Part shown: piece after piece, positions 30,404 to 43,392 of the stretch
How positions within the stretch are numbered: the stretch's first letter is position 1
Layout: each line of letters begins with the position of its first letter
DNA from: Cordia subcordata
Taxonomy: Eukaryota; Streptophyta; Magnoliopsida; Boraginales; Cordiaceae
Length of the DNA: 64,000 nucleotides
Reading direction: 5' to 3'
Assembly (NCBI GenBank): GCA_028554755.1
Contig: JAPTOF010000006.1
Location: forward strand, 4,024,501-4,088,500
Program-made: the position numbers and the translations under genes
The notes under the pieces: model-generated
Seen by the model: the letters and a program-made list of their open reading frames with translations, nothing else
What the model was told of the DNA's origin: nothing
Database searches by the model: none

Positions 30404-33400
30404 AGCATATCTGAAGCATACACACTTCATCACGGTACCTTTATTGAGAGCTTGATATTTAAAGGCCAACTTTTCGAGGAGCGCTTTCAAGATCAACGAG
30501 GATAAGTTCATATTGCTGATACCATCGCTAGTGACACCCCTATAACAGATGGTAATGTTTTTCGCTCCCATCTCACGACGGGGATGTCAAGTAACACTTC
30601 CATTATTCTTTTGTGTACCCGAAGAGAAAAAGATTCGTCGTCAATATGAGCACGACGCTACTTTGCTCGTACTCTGGGGTACCATTTTATAGATTGTTTA
30701 TTCTGTTCCAGCATTTTTGAAAATCGTATTTTGGCCCTATCATGTCGGCGAAATTTTACCCCTCTTGCATTTACTATCTTTCAAATATCAACATTTGTTC
30801 TATTCTATAATACGTAGTTTAATTACTTGCTTTCACATTGTTGATTTTAGCATCTAATTTGGTGTCTTTTGTATGATCATATTTTCTTGTTTATGTGCCT
30901 TGCAACAATGTCAAATTTTCCTATCTCCTTTCAAGCTTTTACCATGTTCGATGGGACTCTGATAAAAGAGTTTATTTTGCTATATTGGATAATTCCAGAG
31001 TATTAAATCCGTTATCATGTAAGAATAAAATTAATTTATTGGAGGAATTGTGTGAATCGATTTTACTGAACAAGATAAAGTTTATTCTGGAAGATCTTGA
31101 CTGATGATTAGGTAAAAATTGTCATGGTCCATGAAAGTTAGACAGTTATCAACCTTAAGACAAAAACGTCAAATTTGGTCTGGTCTTTGTTTGTCCCAAG
31201 CAGAAAAGAACATATCAAGTGTACTCGAGTGAGCTGCTAACGTGCAAATTAGTCAATAAATGCAGACTTTACAAACTAAGGACGAGATTTTCCGGAATTT
31301 ATGATCAGAGGCACTTGTGTGGACCCCTTCAACAAAGATTTATTATTGATGTGATTGGTCTCTTTCAAACACCTATCAACGGCGACCACCCTCCATGAAA
31401 TAATTAATACGATCTTTACACGAGAAACAACTTCACCTTGAAGACTTTGTAGCTTTCAAATGGGTATAAGCCTACCTCGTGAGCAAGCTCCATCGAATGC
31501 ATGTTGGAGATGGCTACAATAAGTACAGAAAAGCCTAACCATTATAGTTAAGGAATTAGTAGCGCGAGGCTGAAAATACCTATAAATCAGGTAGGCGAAA
31601 GTAGCTTGTCGACAGTGTGTATAAATAATATTTTTGCATGATGAGAATGGGAATGATAAACGATCGAAACCTTTCTCAACCTATTAGGTTGGGAGCAATT
31701 GAGAGATACAACATGAGGCAAAACAAAAGGGCAAAGCTTCAAGTAACTTGTTAGGAATACTGAAGAGCAAAGAATCAAGTCATTCAAAGAGCTTTTTGTG
31801 CAACATAATATATTATTTTAGTATCTTTTTCGATGTGTTGATTATTTGAGATTGTTGTTCGTTTGTATATGGATTTTCATAACCAGGGTTCATTAATCTA
31901 GTAAAACGATTTGTTTTAGTCCATTGATTTTTTTTTGTGTGCAGAGCAAGCAAGATTTTTATTAAGACGAATATAACTACAACCAGTCCTGTTGATTGTT
32001 TTTTTCACGTAGCATTCATCAACACTAGTATAGAGAGAAATTTTTAACTAGGTATGTTTAAACGAGCCAATTCTATAAAATCTAATGTACCTTCGGTATA
32101 ATAAAAGCCAATTCGTAACACAAGCGCCCCCCTCCCCCCCCGCAAAAAAAAGAAAAGAAAAGGGAAACGAGAAAAAGAAAGAAAGAAATTAAACCCTTTC
32201 TTCTTTCGACAAAATGTTATTTTTTTAATTTTTGCGATAGAAGTTTAATTACTTAAATTGAATTCTTATATTGTTGGACCTGTCCTCTCTCTAGATTGAA
32301 AAAAATTATTTTCTTGTATCATCATAATATCACGAATCTCCGACATTAGAAAAACAAAATTTGACTTTACTAATAGCATAAAACCTCGGTTTAGTATGCT
32401 CTCTCACAAGGGTATTCCATGATTTCCCTTGTCCCAGAGCAGAAACATTGAACATGAGCGTCATTATTCATTTATTTGATTGTCCATCTTGGTTATGTAC
32501 TCCCAAGTCAATTTCATGTTAAAGCTTCAAAATAAATGTGGTCCTAACATGCCATACTAAGGAAGAAAATTCATTGTTTGTAACACCATGGTCTTCCGAT
32601 GCACATGTACACTTGTTTTAACTGCTAAAAACTCCATGGTCTTAAAACTGGGCAATTTATTGTAGTATCCCATATACAACGCTTGTAAAAAAGTGTTATC
32701 TACTGTTCATATTGTTGCAACACGAGCGCAAACTTTTGATTTAGTTTTTTGAAACAGAGAACAAAATTAGCTAATTACACTGCTTATGATGAAAAGTCTT
32801 TCAGTTTAAACGTTAATTAAGAGGAAAAAAAAAAGAAGAAGAAATTGCACTCCAAATGAATAATATGCTAGATGCAACCTAACATTTGACGCAAATGCCA
32901 ACAAAATTCCCTTTGCCAAATGAATAGGCACTTTATATTCATCATAGCTGTCTTGATAACTCGCCTCTAAATTTTGCTGGACTCAAAAGCAGTAAAGACA
33001 TTCACCGCAGAAGTGGCAAAATCACGAGGCATGTTATCAATACGTGGGCCCAAAGAGCTGAACTTACATTTAAAAAAAAAAAAAAGGAAAAAAGAAGAAG
33101 AAGGAGAAGGAAAACATTAAAAAAATATTAGACCTTGTACATGACAACCATTGTTGTTATCAAATGTGAGATGAATAATTAAAAGTCTCCGCAAAGGGGA
33201 CAACCCCTTTACAACCATTAAAAAACAGTATACATATATAGATTTTATGGTACTCCAGTATGTTATCGAAAGGTTTCAAGATTGATTTTTAATATATAAG
33301 TATTATATTAATGATTTTTTATTTGTTTTAAAGTACAAAAGGATACCGTATATATCATCAAAAGGTCAATAAGGTCTTTTAGAGATTTATAAAAGTTAAA

Positions 33401-33637
33401 GTAAAATACTATTTATAATTCGGATTCAATCTTAATTTTTTGGCCTAAATAATTATTCTCGAGTTACTTAATGTATTTAGAATTTTTTAGTTGGTGATTG
33501 AATTGCCTTATCACAAAGGAAAATTAAAAGGTCAAGGTTGGTTACTTAATCCACCAAACAAAAGGCAAGGCCTCCACCATAGACACACACACACACACAC
33601 ACACCTTAACCGCATCGCCATCATCACCACCATTCCC
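30404..33637. other. Intergenic, no gene recognised
   Basis: DUF506 3' UTR, then AT-rich DNA. Polypyrimidine and polypurine tracts lie near 32127-32190 and 33070-33110, and a (CA)n run at 33584-33604. Short open frames show no family features. Confidence 0.4.
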
Positions 33638-34324
33638 ATGGAGGAAAAGGAGAAGAAGAAGCAGCAGCAGCAGAAAAACAAGAAGCAAAAACACCAGCAC
33701 CCAAATGATCAAACCACAAAACCCACATCAGATTTCTCATTCAAGCCAAGCTCAGACGTAAAAGGCCTAAGATTCGGAGGCCAATTCATAGTAAAATCAT
33801 TCACAATCCGAAGAGCAAAGCCCCTAGAGCTCCTACGCCTCCTCTCTCTCCCACCAGACAAAACAACGAACACCTCAAAGACAATCCCTTTCCCTTCAAC
33901 CACAGCGTTTTTCCCAACAAATTTCACCATTTTAGCTCACCACGCATGGTACACACTAACACTAGGCCTCGGCACAAAGAAATCTAAGGTGGTTTTCTTC
34001 ATTTTCGAATCGGAAAACATGAAAGCTGCCATAGATCGTCTATGGCCGCAGGAGATTCCACTTGGAGAAGTGAATAAGAAGCTTATAAGGGGCTTAACTG
34101 GGTGCGAAATGGCTCGGTTCAAATTCAGAAAAGGGTGCATCACTTTCTATGTGTATGCTGTGAGAAGGGTTGGAAACATGGGGTTCTCATGCGCGGATGA
34201 TTTGAGAATGATACTTCAATCTGTGGTTGCTCTGAAGGATTTCTTGGATCACACTGCTATGCTTGCGTTGCCTAACCAGAGAAGCATCAGCTATGCTGCA
34301 CCCCCTGTTGCCTTGGCTCACTAG
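33638..34324 (+). CDS. Intronless conserved plant protein of unknown function, 228 aa
   Basis: Single-exon gene. The start is the ATG at 33638; the open frame extends 49 codons further upstream, but without an ATG and through a CA repeat, so the extension is rejected. Residues 2-28 are a low-complexity Lys/Gln/Glu stretch, then a Ser/Thr/Pro-rich segment. From about residue 43 the sequence is well structured: GLRFGGQFIVKSFTIRRA, PLELLRLLSL, FPTNFTILAHHAWYTLTLGL, KAAIDRLWPQEIPLGEV, GLTGCEMARFKFRKGCITFY. The end is hydrophobic and ordinary (YAAPPVALAH). I recognise it as a conserved-looking plant family but cannot name a domain. No signal peptide or membrane segment is evident. Codon use and lack of stops support a real gene. 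Confidence 0.85.
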   Translation: MEEKEKKKQQQQKNKKQKHQHPNDQTTKPTSDFSFKPSSDVKGLRFGGQFIVKSFTIRRAKPLELLRLLSLPPDKTTNTSKTIPFPSTTAFFPTNFTILAHHAWYTLTLGLGTKKSKVVFFIFESENMKAAIDRLWPQEIPLGEVNKKLIRGLTGCEMARFKFRKGCITFYVYAVRRVGNMGFSCADDLRMILQSVVALKDFLDHTAMLALPNQRSISYAAPPVALAH

Positions 34325-34981
34325 CTAGCTTAGGCATGTTTTCTCTCACCATTTTCATCTTCTGCATCTCATTCTTCGTGTTTCTTTTTTTTTTTTTTTC
34401 CTTTCTTGATTTTGTTGCCAATGGAGGGGTTAGTTGATATTAGGAGTGGTGGTCAAATTTCTTATACTTAATTTTGGAATTTATGTTTTTTTTTTTGGGT
34501 GAAAGATTGTATATTCTAGCACTCATATGACTGAAAAATTTAATAATTTTTAACAGTTCTTACGAACATAATAATAATTCGTTTCCATTATTTTGTCAAG
34601 AATGGCATTTTTCATATATTCGTGGAATGGGATTTTTTTCCAAAATGAAAATTTTCATACCAATGGCAGAATTTAAAAGAGAATCGGAAATGCTATTCCA
34701 TTTTCAAACTCGTTCTCTCGCACCAATCGCCACCTAAGATTACTCGTTCTGGTTTTCCTTATTATTATAATTGTTCTAATAATTTCTAATTTCTCTCATT
34801 TGACTTGGAATATAGTATCTTTGTTCTCCCTATGTATATATGGTGGGGTTGGAGGAATTATTCAATGTTTCAGGGACATATATGTTATCTTCTTTTACTG
34901 ATCTTTTTTTTTTTTCGAATGTAATCTAGCAAGAATAATTTTTTTAAAGTATAGTTTATTTCATGGTTTAAATCATGAAAG

Positions 34982-35015
<34 letters not shown>

Positions 35016-37272
35016 TTTCTTTACGTTATCAAAGTTATGCGAAAGTGATGGCATTAAATGAGCTTGGATTCCCATGTATCGTCCAAAGCAACTGTTTTCA
35101 ATATTTTTTCCTGGAATCGTGCTCTCAAATATTCGGTTGGTCGAGTATATTGATGATTGATATTTACATTTTTCCCTTTTTTTTTTTTGGGGCTAAGTAA
35201 TTGATATTTAGGCTTTGTTGGATAGTACAATACATAATTTGAAGTGCTTGACTAATTTTTTTTAAAGTTTTTTTAGAACTTTCTGAGTTAAAATATTCAC
35301 TATTTGGAGAGTATCCAATCCATAATGCTTGGTTGCTATAGATTATAATGTCTTTTTATTTGGTAGGAGATATGGGAAGAGATGATGTAGACGTGGTTTA
35401 GAATCTCAGTATTATTAAGTTGAAATAGTTATTCAAATTTGTCGTTGTGCGAAATGGATCTTAGGTTAAAGACAATTGTTTGAAAACTTACGATGTTTAG
35501 TCTTGTTTCAAGTTGGAGATTCGGTGGTTTGAAATGCGACAATGAAATGACTTTATAATTGATAGATAATTCTTGGTTAAACTTACAAGTTACAACTTGT
35601 GAGAGATTAGTGCTTTTTATTGATATAAACACTTGATTTTCTTGAGTTTGCAAGCCATGAATGTTGTCAATATTTTTCTTATTTCTTCTATAAAATTAAC
35701 AGTTACTTTCTCAATGTAATTATATGTTCATGTTGATAGTTAATTAACAGTCTAGGAACGCTGAAATATTTCGCCATATTGCAGCATTCATGGCACAGGA
35801 AACACAAGAATTCTATCTTCAACACTCAAAACCATGCCTGCACTCTCCATATTGTCAGGCAGCGAACACCTTTTTTTTTTTTGGGTCTTTTTTCCGTGAC
35901 TTGATCTGAGATCTAACCCGTTAAACTGACAAAAATGACCTTGAGATGCGACTTCTAAACTCTAGTACCTACCCGCAGAGCTTATTTAGGTAATTATAAG
36001 TACTTCTATGAAAAATAGGGAGGAACTACTTGTATTTGTTTATAAATAATACCAAAGAAGCCCTTAATAGCAAAATAGAGATAAAGCTTAATAGTATCTG
36101 GGGAAAAAGAGAATTACTTAATAAACTCTCTTCATTGTTGTTTCTAATAGAGCATGCCAAGTATTTAACTCACTTTTCATGATGCTGAGTGAGGAAGTTA
36201 TTAAAACGGCACGCTATTTTGATAATATCATGCATAATTAATTCTTTATTCTATTGATATTATCGGTTTTACATGTCATTAATTTTTCAATTGTAATAGT
36301 CGTAAATGAATGTACTATAACCTAATATTTTTAAAGTGGTATTTTTCTGCGGTGGTATATTTTTGTGACATCTATATTTGGTGTGAATGAATAATTGGGA
36401 GCATGGGGCATGGATTTTGTGGTTGTGATGATGATAATGATAATGAATGGTGAGGAAAAAGCTGGAAATTGTCGTGCAAGCCGTGGAAAAAGGGCATTAG
36501 AGTGAACTGTGACGGGTCATCTTTCCCCACCCTATTTATCGAAAGCTTTTTTATGGTCTACGATGGAAAGTGAAGTTGGCAATTCTTCTTTTTTCTCGTG
36601 TCCCCGCTTGAAGCTTTAACCGTATCATTTACATGGTCCCCATTCCACCACCACCTTTATTTTGTCGGAGAAGCATTTGCTATGGGTTGAGCGCTTTGCA
36701 ACATATTAGCAAAACTCAAAGCGTAATTCAAGCAGTTGAAATTATGACGTGAATTCAAATTTTAACGAGGGATGAGAGTTAAGTTGAATACCTTTAATGA
36801 AGAACGAAAGTTAAGTTGAGAATAAAAATTCAAAGACAAATTTGAAGAGGAATCTAGTTCTACAAGGTTCTTTGAGTCCCAAAGATGTCGGAACCTTGCC
36901 TTATTGTCTCGTGGACTGGCTTACAATTTTAGATTTGATTTGTAAATTTGACATTTGACGTTTGTCTGAATTTAGATAAGCTGGTCTCTCTATTGTATAA
37001 ACTCTATTAAATCTTGGTATGAATTTTCCCTAAAGCTAGGCAGATAAACAAAAGGACTCGATGGTTTAAAAGACTACTTAATTGAAAAATTAAATACCAA
37101 TATTTACTAAGTAACCGCACGGGTAAAGAAAGAAAAGAAATGATCAGAGAATGGGGCATGTCTTCACAACACAAGACCCATTTCGCATCACACTCCCAAG
37201 AGGACCCAAAAAGAAACCCAGCATCAAAATGACCCAAAAAGAAACCCAATAAAACTTCAACTAAAACTAATA
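34325..37272. other. Intergenic, no gene recognised
   Basis: 3' UTR of the preceding gene, then AT-rich DNA with a (TA)n run at 34984-35013 and several T-runs. Nothing coding was recognised on either strand. Confidence 0.4.
37256..37262 (-). terminator. Possible U2 snRNA 3'-end box
   Basis: AGTTGAA on the minus strand, 11 bp after the U2 end, fits the AGTNNAA part of the plant snRNA 3' box. Confidence 0.4.
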
Positions 37273-37467
37273 GGGTGCGCCAGGCCAAGGCAATAGTGCA
37301 ACGCCAAGGCGACGCGCGAGAACCCCGGCAGCAAGCTACCGTCATGGGCTCTCCCCTTCAAAAAAAATTAATTTAATATCATGTGAACCAATGGCCCACG
37401 TATCAGATATTAAACTGATAAGAACAGATACTACACTTGATCTTAGCCAAAAGGCCGAGAAAGGTAT
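37273..37467 (-). ncRNA. U2: U2 spliceosomal snRNA, about 195 nt
   Basis: Minus-strand sequence starts ATACCTTTCTCGGCCTTTTG, the U2 5' end, followed by the branch-site pairing region GTGTAGTATC (37428-37441 region). The stem-loop II and Sm region (TTAATTTTTTTTGAAGG) and stems III-IV ending GCCTGGCGCACCC follow in order. U2 pairs with the intron branch point in the spliceosome. Length and landmarks are complete, and the promoter elements upstream are correctly spaced, so the gene looks functional. It lies 3' of actin on the same strand, with its start 332 bp from the actin stop. Open frames across it are shadows. Confidence 0.96.
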
Positions 37468-37493
37468 GCTTTGAATCGTTTCTGGACCTATCA

Positions 37494-37500
37494 TTAAATA
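37494..37500 (-). promoter_or_regulatory. U2 snRNA TATA-like element
   Basis: TATTTAA on the minus strand, about 27-33 bp before the U2 start, the usual position in plant snRNA genes. Confidence 0.65.
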
Positions 37501-37533
37501 AGCTTCTGCTGTCTCCTCTTTGTTGCAATGTCC

Positions 37534-37543
37534 CGATGTGGGA
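37534..37543 (-). promoter_or_regulatory. U2 snRNA upstream sequence element (USE)
   Basis: TCCCACATCG on the minus strand, an exact match to the plant USE core (RTCCCACATCG), centred about 71 bp before the U2 start. The spacing from USE to TATA fits Pol II snRNA genes. Confidence 0.85.
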
Positions 37544-37798
37544 AGTTGAAACACGCGCATATACATATATATGTGCTTATGCATTTTGTGTGCCAAGGCA
37601 AGTAAAAACAGAAACAGTTGAAACTTACTGAATTAAATCAAATAAAAGAATTGGAACATTCAGCAATCTCTTTGCCCTCTGGAGCATGACAATAACCAAA
37701 AAAAGAAAACAGACAACAAAGCTCGAATTAAGGATTTCAAGCTGCATTCTAACCAGTAAAGGAAAACATTCTTCCAGAAAAAACGAATTGTTTCGCAC

Positions 37799-39551
<1,753 letters not shown>

Positions 39552-41045
39552 CTTATGCTACCTCCTTTTTGTAACGAAAGAAAAAGCTTTAATGAGATTA
39601 GCAACTCTTCAAGTCCCATTATTTCTTATCTTATCTAGCTTCTGTATCTTATTTTCTATTTATTTGGAAGAAAATTGCTTTTAATTCTTAAACAACTCCA
39701 TCCAGAAAAGGGAAGAGAGACCTACCATAAGTACACATTTACCTTTGAAAACTTCCTTCCTATATGACACAGGCAACTGTTCCTAAAACAAAGAAGATGT
39801 GGCAACAAACAGAGAAAATATATGCAAAACAGTGATGAAATTATCACCGGTCTTGCTGAAAGCTAAAGTTTCCACACAGTGGATACTGATTTTTATCCTC
39901 ACTGCAGATTTATTACGTAACTTAGACGGGTCCAGCTCTATGCTAGCATTAACATCCCACTCGACCCTTATATGGAAAAACGAAGGCACAATGATGTAAA
40001 TTGGAATATCTAACAAGTTATTTCAATCAATCTTTACTTACATGAGAAACTGATGAAGAGTACATCATATTTCATTAGGTTTATATCACACTTGAATGAT
40101 TCCAAAAAGCATGATCATCAATGTCCAACAAAAATGGGAACTAAAACAGCATAACAAGATAACTTCCATAGATCTTGGTTAACAAAAGCAAACAATTGGT
40201 AGTATTTCTCCAATTCACAAGGATACACAGTAATTATTCAAAAGCAAGAGAAAATTACACTGTAAAAACATATCAATCAGTTTTTCTCGAGCAGAACCAT
40301 CAACAAAATTGTAGTTTGAAAGTTATACATTTCTTCAATTACTTGTAAAATATAGATCAGATCAATAATTTCACATCCCAAATCGGATACGAACTGCATT
40401 AATTTTCAAAGGAAACATAATGATCTTTCTCTGCAGAAGCATAATCAGAACAAAATTATTGATCAGAAGCCAAAGCGAAAAATATGAGATCAAAATTCCT
40501 AATGCCAGTTAGATTGACATTTCAAAACAATAACTCAAGCTTTCGTCGATCAATTTAGATTAGTGATTATATAAAACATATGAACTAAACGCTACTCAAA
40601 CAGAGAAAATCAGAAATAAACAACTTAACAATTATTAAATAATAAGCAAAAGATGTTTTCATACACAACATACATATATAAACATATGTTTATAGATTAC
40701 ATGCATGCATGCATACATATGCATATATACACACATTCTATCAACAGATCAAAACAAAAACAACATGCATTTTAACGAAACAAGAAACATAGAAAGGATC
40801 AAACTAAACAAAAGAAAATGTTAAGTTGATCGATTAATCAATATAATATATGAATTAACTGAAAAAATTTAGAGCTAAGAAAAAGTACCTTTTTGAGATT
40901 TTTTTTTTCTTTTTTTGATGATTTGAATGAAGAGAAAGTGAGGGATAATTAAACAAGAAAAAAGGGGAGCTGAGAAGTGATGAAAAAACAACCGCGCAAA
41001 AAGGCAATGGCTCTTGAGAAACGAGAACTCCGAAGGCTTATAACG
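39552..41045 (-). promoter_or_regulatory. Actin leader: probable 5' UTR intron and core promoter
   Basis: No coding sequence. A probable leader exon ends at 40889 and its intron reaches to within about 25 nt of the ATG at 39551; the precise acceptor is ambiguous. TATAAG on the minus strand at 41037-41042 is a candidate TATA element, with a pyrimidine-rich transcribed leader downstream of it. Confidence 0.55.
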
Positions 41046-42398
41046 AGAGTTTGAACGGATATGGACCGTCGGATTGCTTTCTCTACTGGTTGTTGATGTA
41101 CGGCCAACGTGACACGTCTCGTGGTGGGGATGACATCATTCATTCGTATACAGACATTAGTCTCTAGTGATTAGTGGTGGTGGACCACGTCTCTCGTTGC
41201 TCTGTTTTTTTTTTCTTTTTCTTTTTTTCTTTTTTTCTTTTTTTCTTTTTCTCTTTTCAATTTTCAATTTTATTTTCTTAACACTTTTATCAAGAATAAA
41301 TTACACGACTAGTGGCCACAATTGAATTTTTATATCCATTTTCGGTTTGAAATTATTCTTTTCATTTTGTATTTGATCTAAAGAAGGCGTATTGTATGAT
41401 ATTAATAGTATTAACTAACTAAAGGGTAAAATATCTTTTGCACGCTAAAGATTCGGTAAGAAACAGCATGGGTCTTGCAGTGAAATGTTGTAAAATACGA
41501 AAAAAGTTAGATATCAGTGTGGTGTCAGTCAAAGATTTTTCGACAATCAAATCAGAAAGTATTTATCAAAAGTTTAATATGAAAACAAAGAACTAGGAAG
41601 AGTTACTTAATTTGGAAACATTTTTGTATATAAAAAGGATTAGTTCAAATTTGGGATGAGTGGAGTATTTATAAGCTTCTTATAGTATCAAATTTGGGAT
41701 GAGTGGAGAATTTGAATAAAAAACTTTTCAAGGAGAGTCAAAAGAGAGAATATCATCGGATGAAGAAGCAAAAAAGCATCGTCTGATTGCATATGATCTT
41801 ATTATATTTCATTAACAAGATTCTGATTGTGGGTCATGGATATGGTGTAAGAATCTTGACGAACGAGAAAGCAAAGTTATCGATTATTTCTGTGGATACC
41901 AAAAACGCTTTATGCTCATAAGTTAAGCTATAAGTAATAATATTTTATAATCGGAAAATTTAAAATGATATAATTCAATCGAATGATTTATCAACCGGAC
42001 TAAATCATTTTTAAATTAGACGGATCGTGGTCTGTCAATTTGGCATATCATTAAGTCCCTTTCTATGAGATTTTTAAAGGAACGAAATATTCAACTCCCA
42101 TTTCGTCAAGTTTAATAGAATTTTAGACCTCACAATCAGTTGCAACTTAAAAGCTTTTGCCAACAGAAAGCTTTTTTTTTCATCTACGTCGTAAACTTTA
42201 GAAGCCATGTGTGGTGTCTTAAAAGATCCATGCCTTTTCCTACGAATGGACTGCTAAGGCACTTTTCTCCATCCGGGCAACGTGTTTACACCTTAAATGG
42301 GTATGCTTTTCTTGATTCGACAGTTGTCAATGGAACTTTTGCAAGAATGCTCTTTCACCCATATTTTTCACCCCACCTGCAATAATCCTGGCATATGA

Positions 42399-42520
42399 AC
42401 TGATCTTTTAGCATTGAATCTCTTCGTAACGTTATATAAACTGATCTTGTAGCATTGAATCTCTCCGTAACGTTATATGAATTGATCTTTTAGTATTGAA
42501 TCTCTTCGTAATGTTATATC
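42399..42520 (+). repeat. 41 bp tandem repeat, three units
   Basis: Units start at 42399, 42440 and 42481 with the shared core TGATCTT..TAGCATTGAATCTCT and TAACGTTATAT. Confidence 0.9.
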
Positions 42521-42528
42521 TAAGTCCC

Positions 42529-42650
42529 GTTCATGACCAAATGCCATTATGTGATGTCCAAGATCTCAAATTAATTGATCTAAAATAATGTTCATGACCA
42601 AATGCCATTATGTGACATCCAAGATTTCAAACTAACTGGTCTCAAATGAT
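42529..42650 (+). repeat. 61 bp tandem repeat, two units
   Basis: GTTCATGACCAAATGCCATT starts both units, at 42529 and 42590. It lies directly beside the 41 bp repeat. Confidence 0.9.
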
Positions 42651-43392
42651 TAGTTCAAGATATAATATAAATATGCAATACCTACTAATAAATCATACAC
42701 TTAATACTTCTCTTGACGACATGGAACGTTACATATGCACATCATAGTGCAATAAACCATATCATCAGGACTGGCCTTTTTTCTTTTAAAGGAAGAAGTA
42801 CATTTTTTCTAAAAAAGACAAATCGTCGTGCACTAAGTATTTAGATTAAATTTCAAAAAAAAAAAAACTCTAAAAAACTCAATTTTAACTTTTTCCAAAA
42901 GTTAGAATTCTTAACTTCTCAAAAAAGCAATTTTTTAAAATTTTTGGAAAAAAAAAAAACACTTTTAAAAGAAACCAATCTATACAAGCCCCACATCTAA
43001 TGCACCTAATGATCTCTACGCATGAGCATTCAGAACGAACGTAAATCTTATTTAGAATGCTTCTAATAGCCATGATGTACGAGGCATGAAAATGTCTTCA
43101 AGATGGAAATCAACTCTGCAACTTTCTAAAGTATACTGGTAACTCGACTACAGTACTGACAAATGCTTGCGAAGAATAAAGATTACACGGTATAAAATCC
43201 AAACTGCACTATGTTTCATTGAGGGCTAACACAAGGAGAAAAAGGGAAAAGGAAGCTGAATGCCTGATTCGACCCTAGGACGTGATCAGAAGAATTAACG
43301 ACCTCTTACAACTTTTGGAACCTGTTACTGCCTCAAGTCCAGTCGACAAAATGAAATGCCTTCTCGAGTCCCTTGTACCGGTACAAGTCTTC

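Larger units (their letters stand above)
41046..43392. other. Intergenic with small tandem repeats
   Basis: Long T/C tract at 41203-41260, a 43 bp duplicated block near 41646 and 41689, the tandem repeats at 42399-42650 and a possible very old MITE copy near 42774-42994. No gene seen. The ECR 3' UTR covers the last part. Confidence 0.4.

Noticed and set aside
33491..33637. N-terminal extension of the 228 aa protein
   Set aside because: The upstream part has no ATG in frame and passes through a CA repeat; the ATG at 33638 is the first in-frame start.
37007..37345. 112-codon minus-strand frame as a cysteine-rich peptide
   Set aside because: It overlaps the 3' half of the U2 snRNA and has no protein features.
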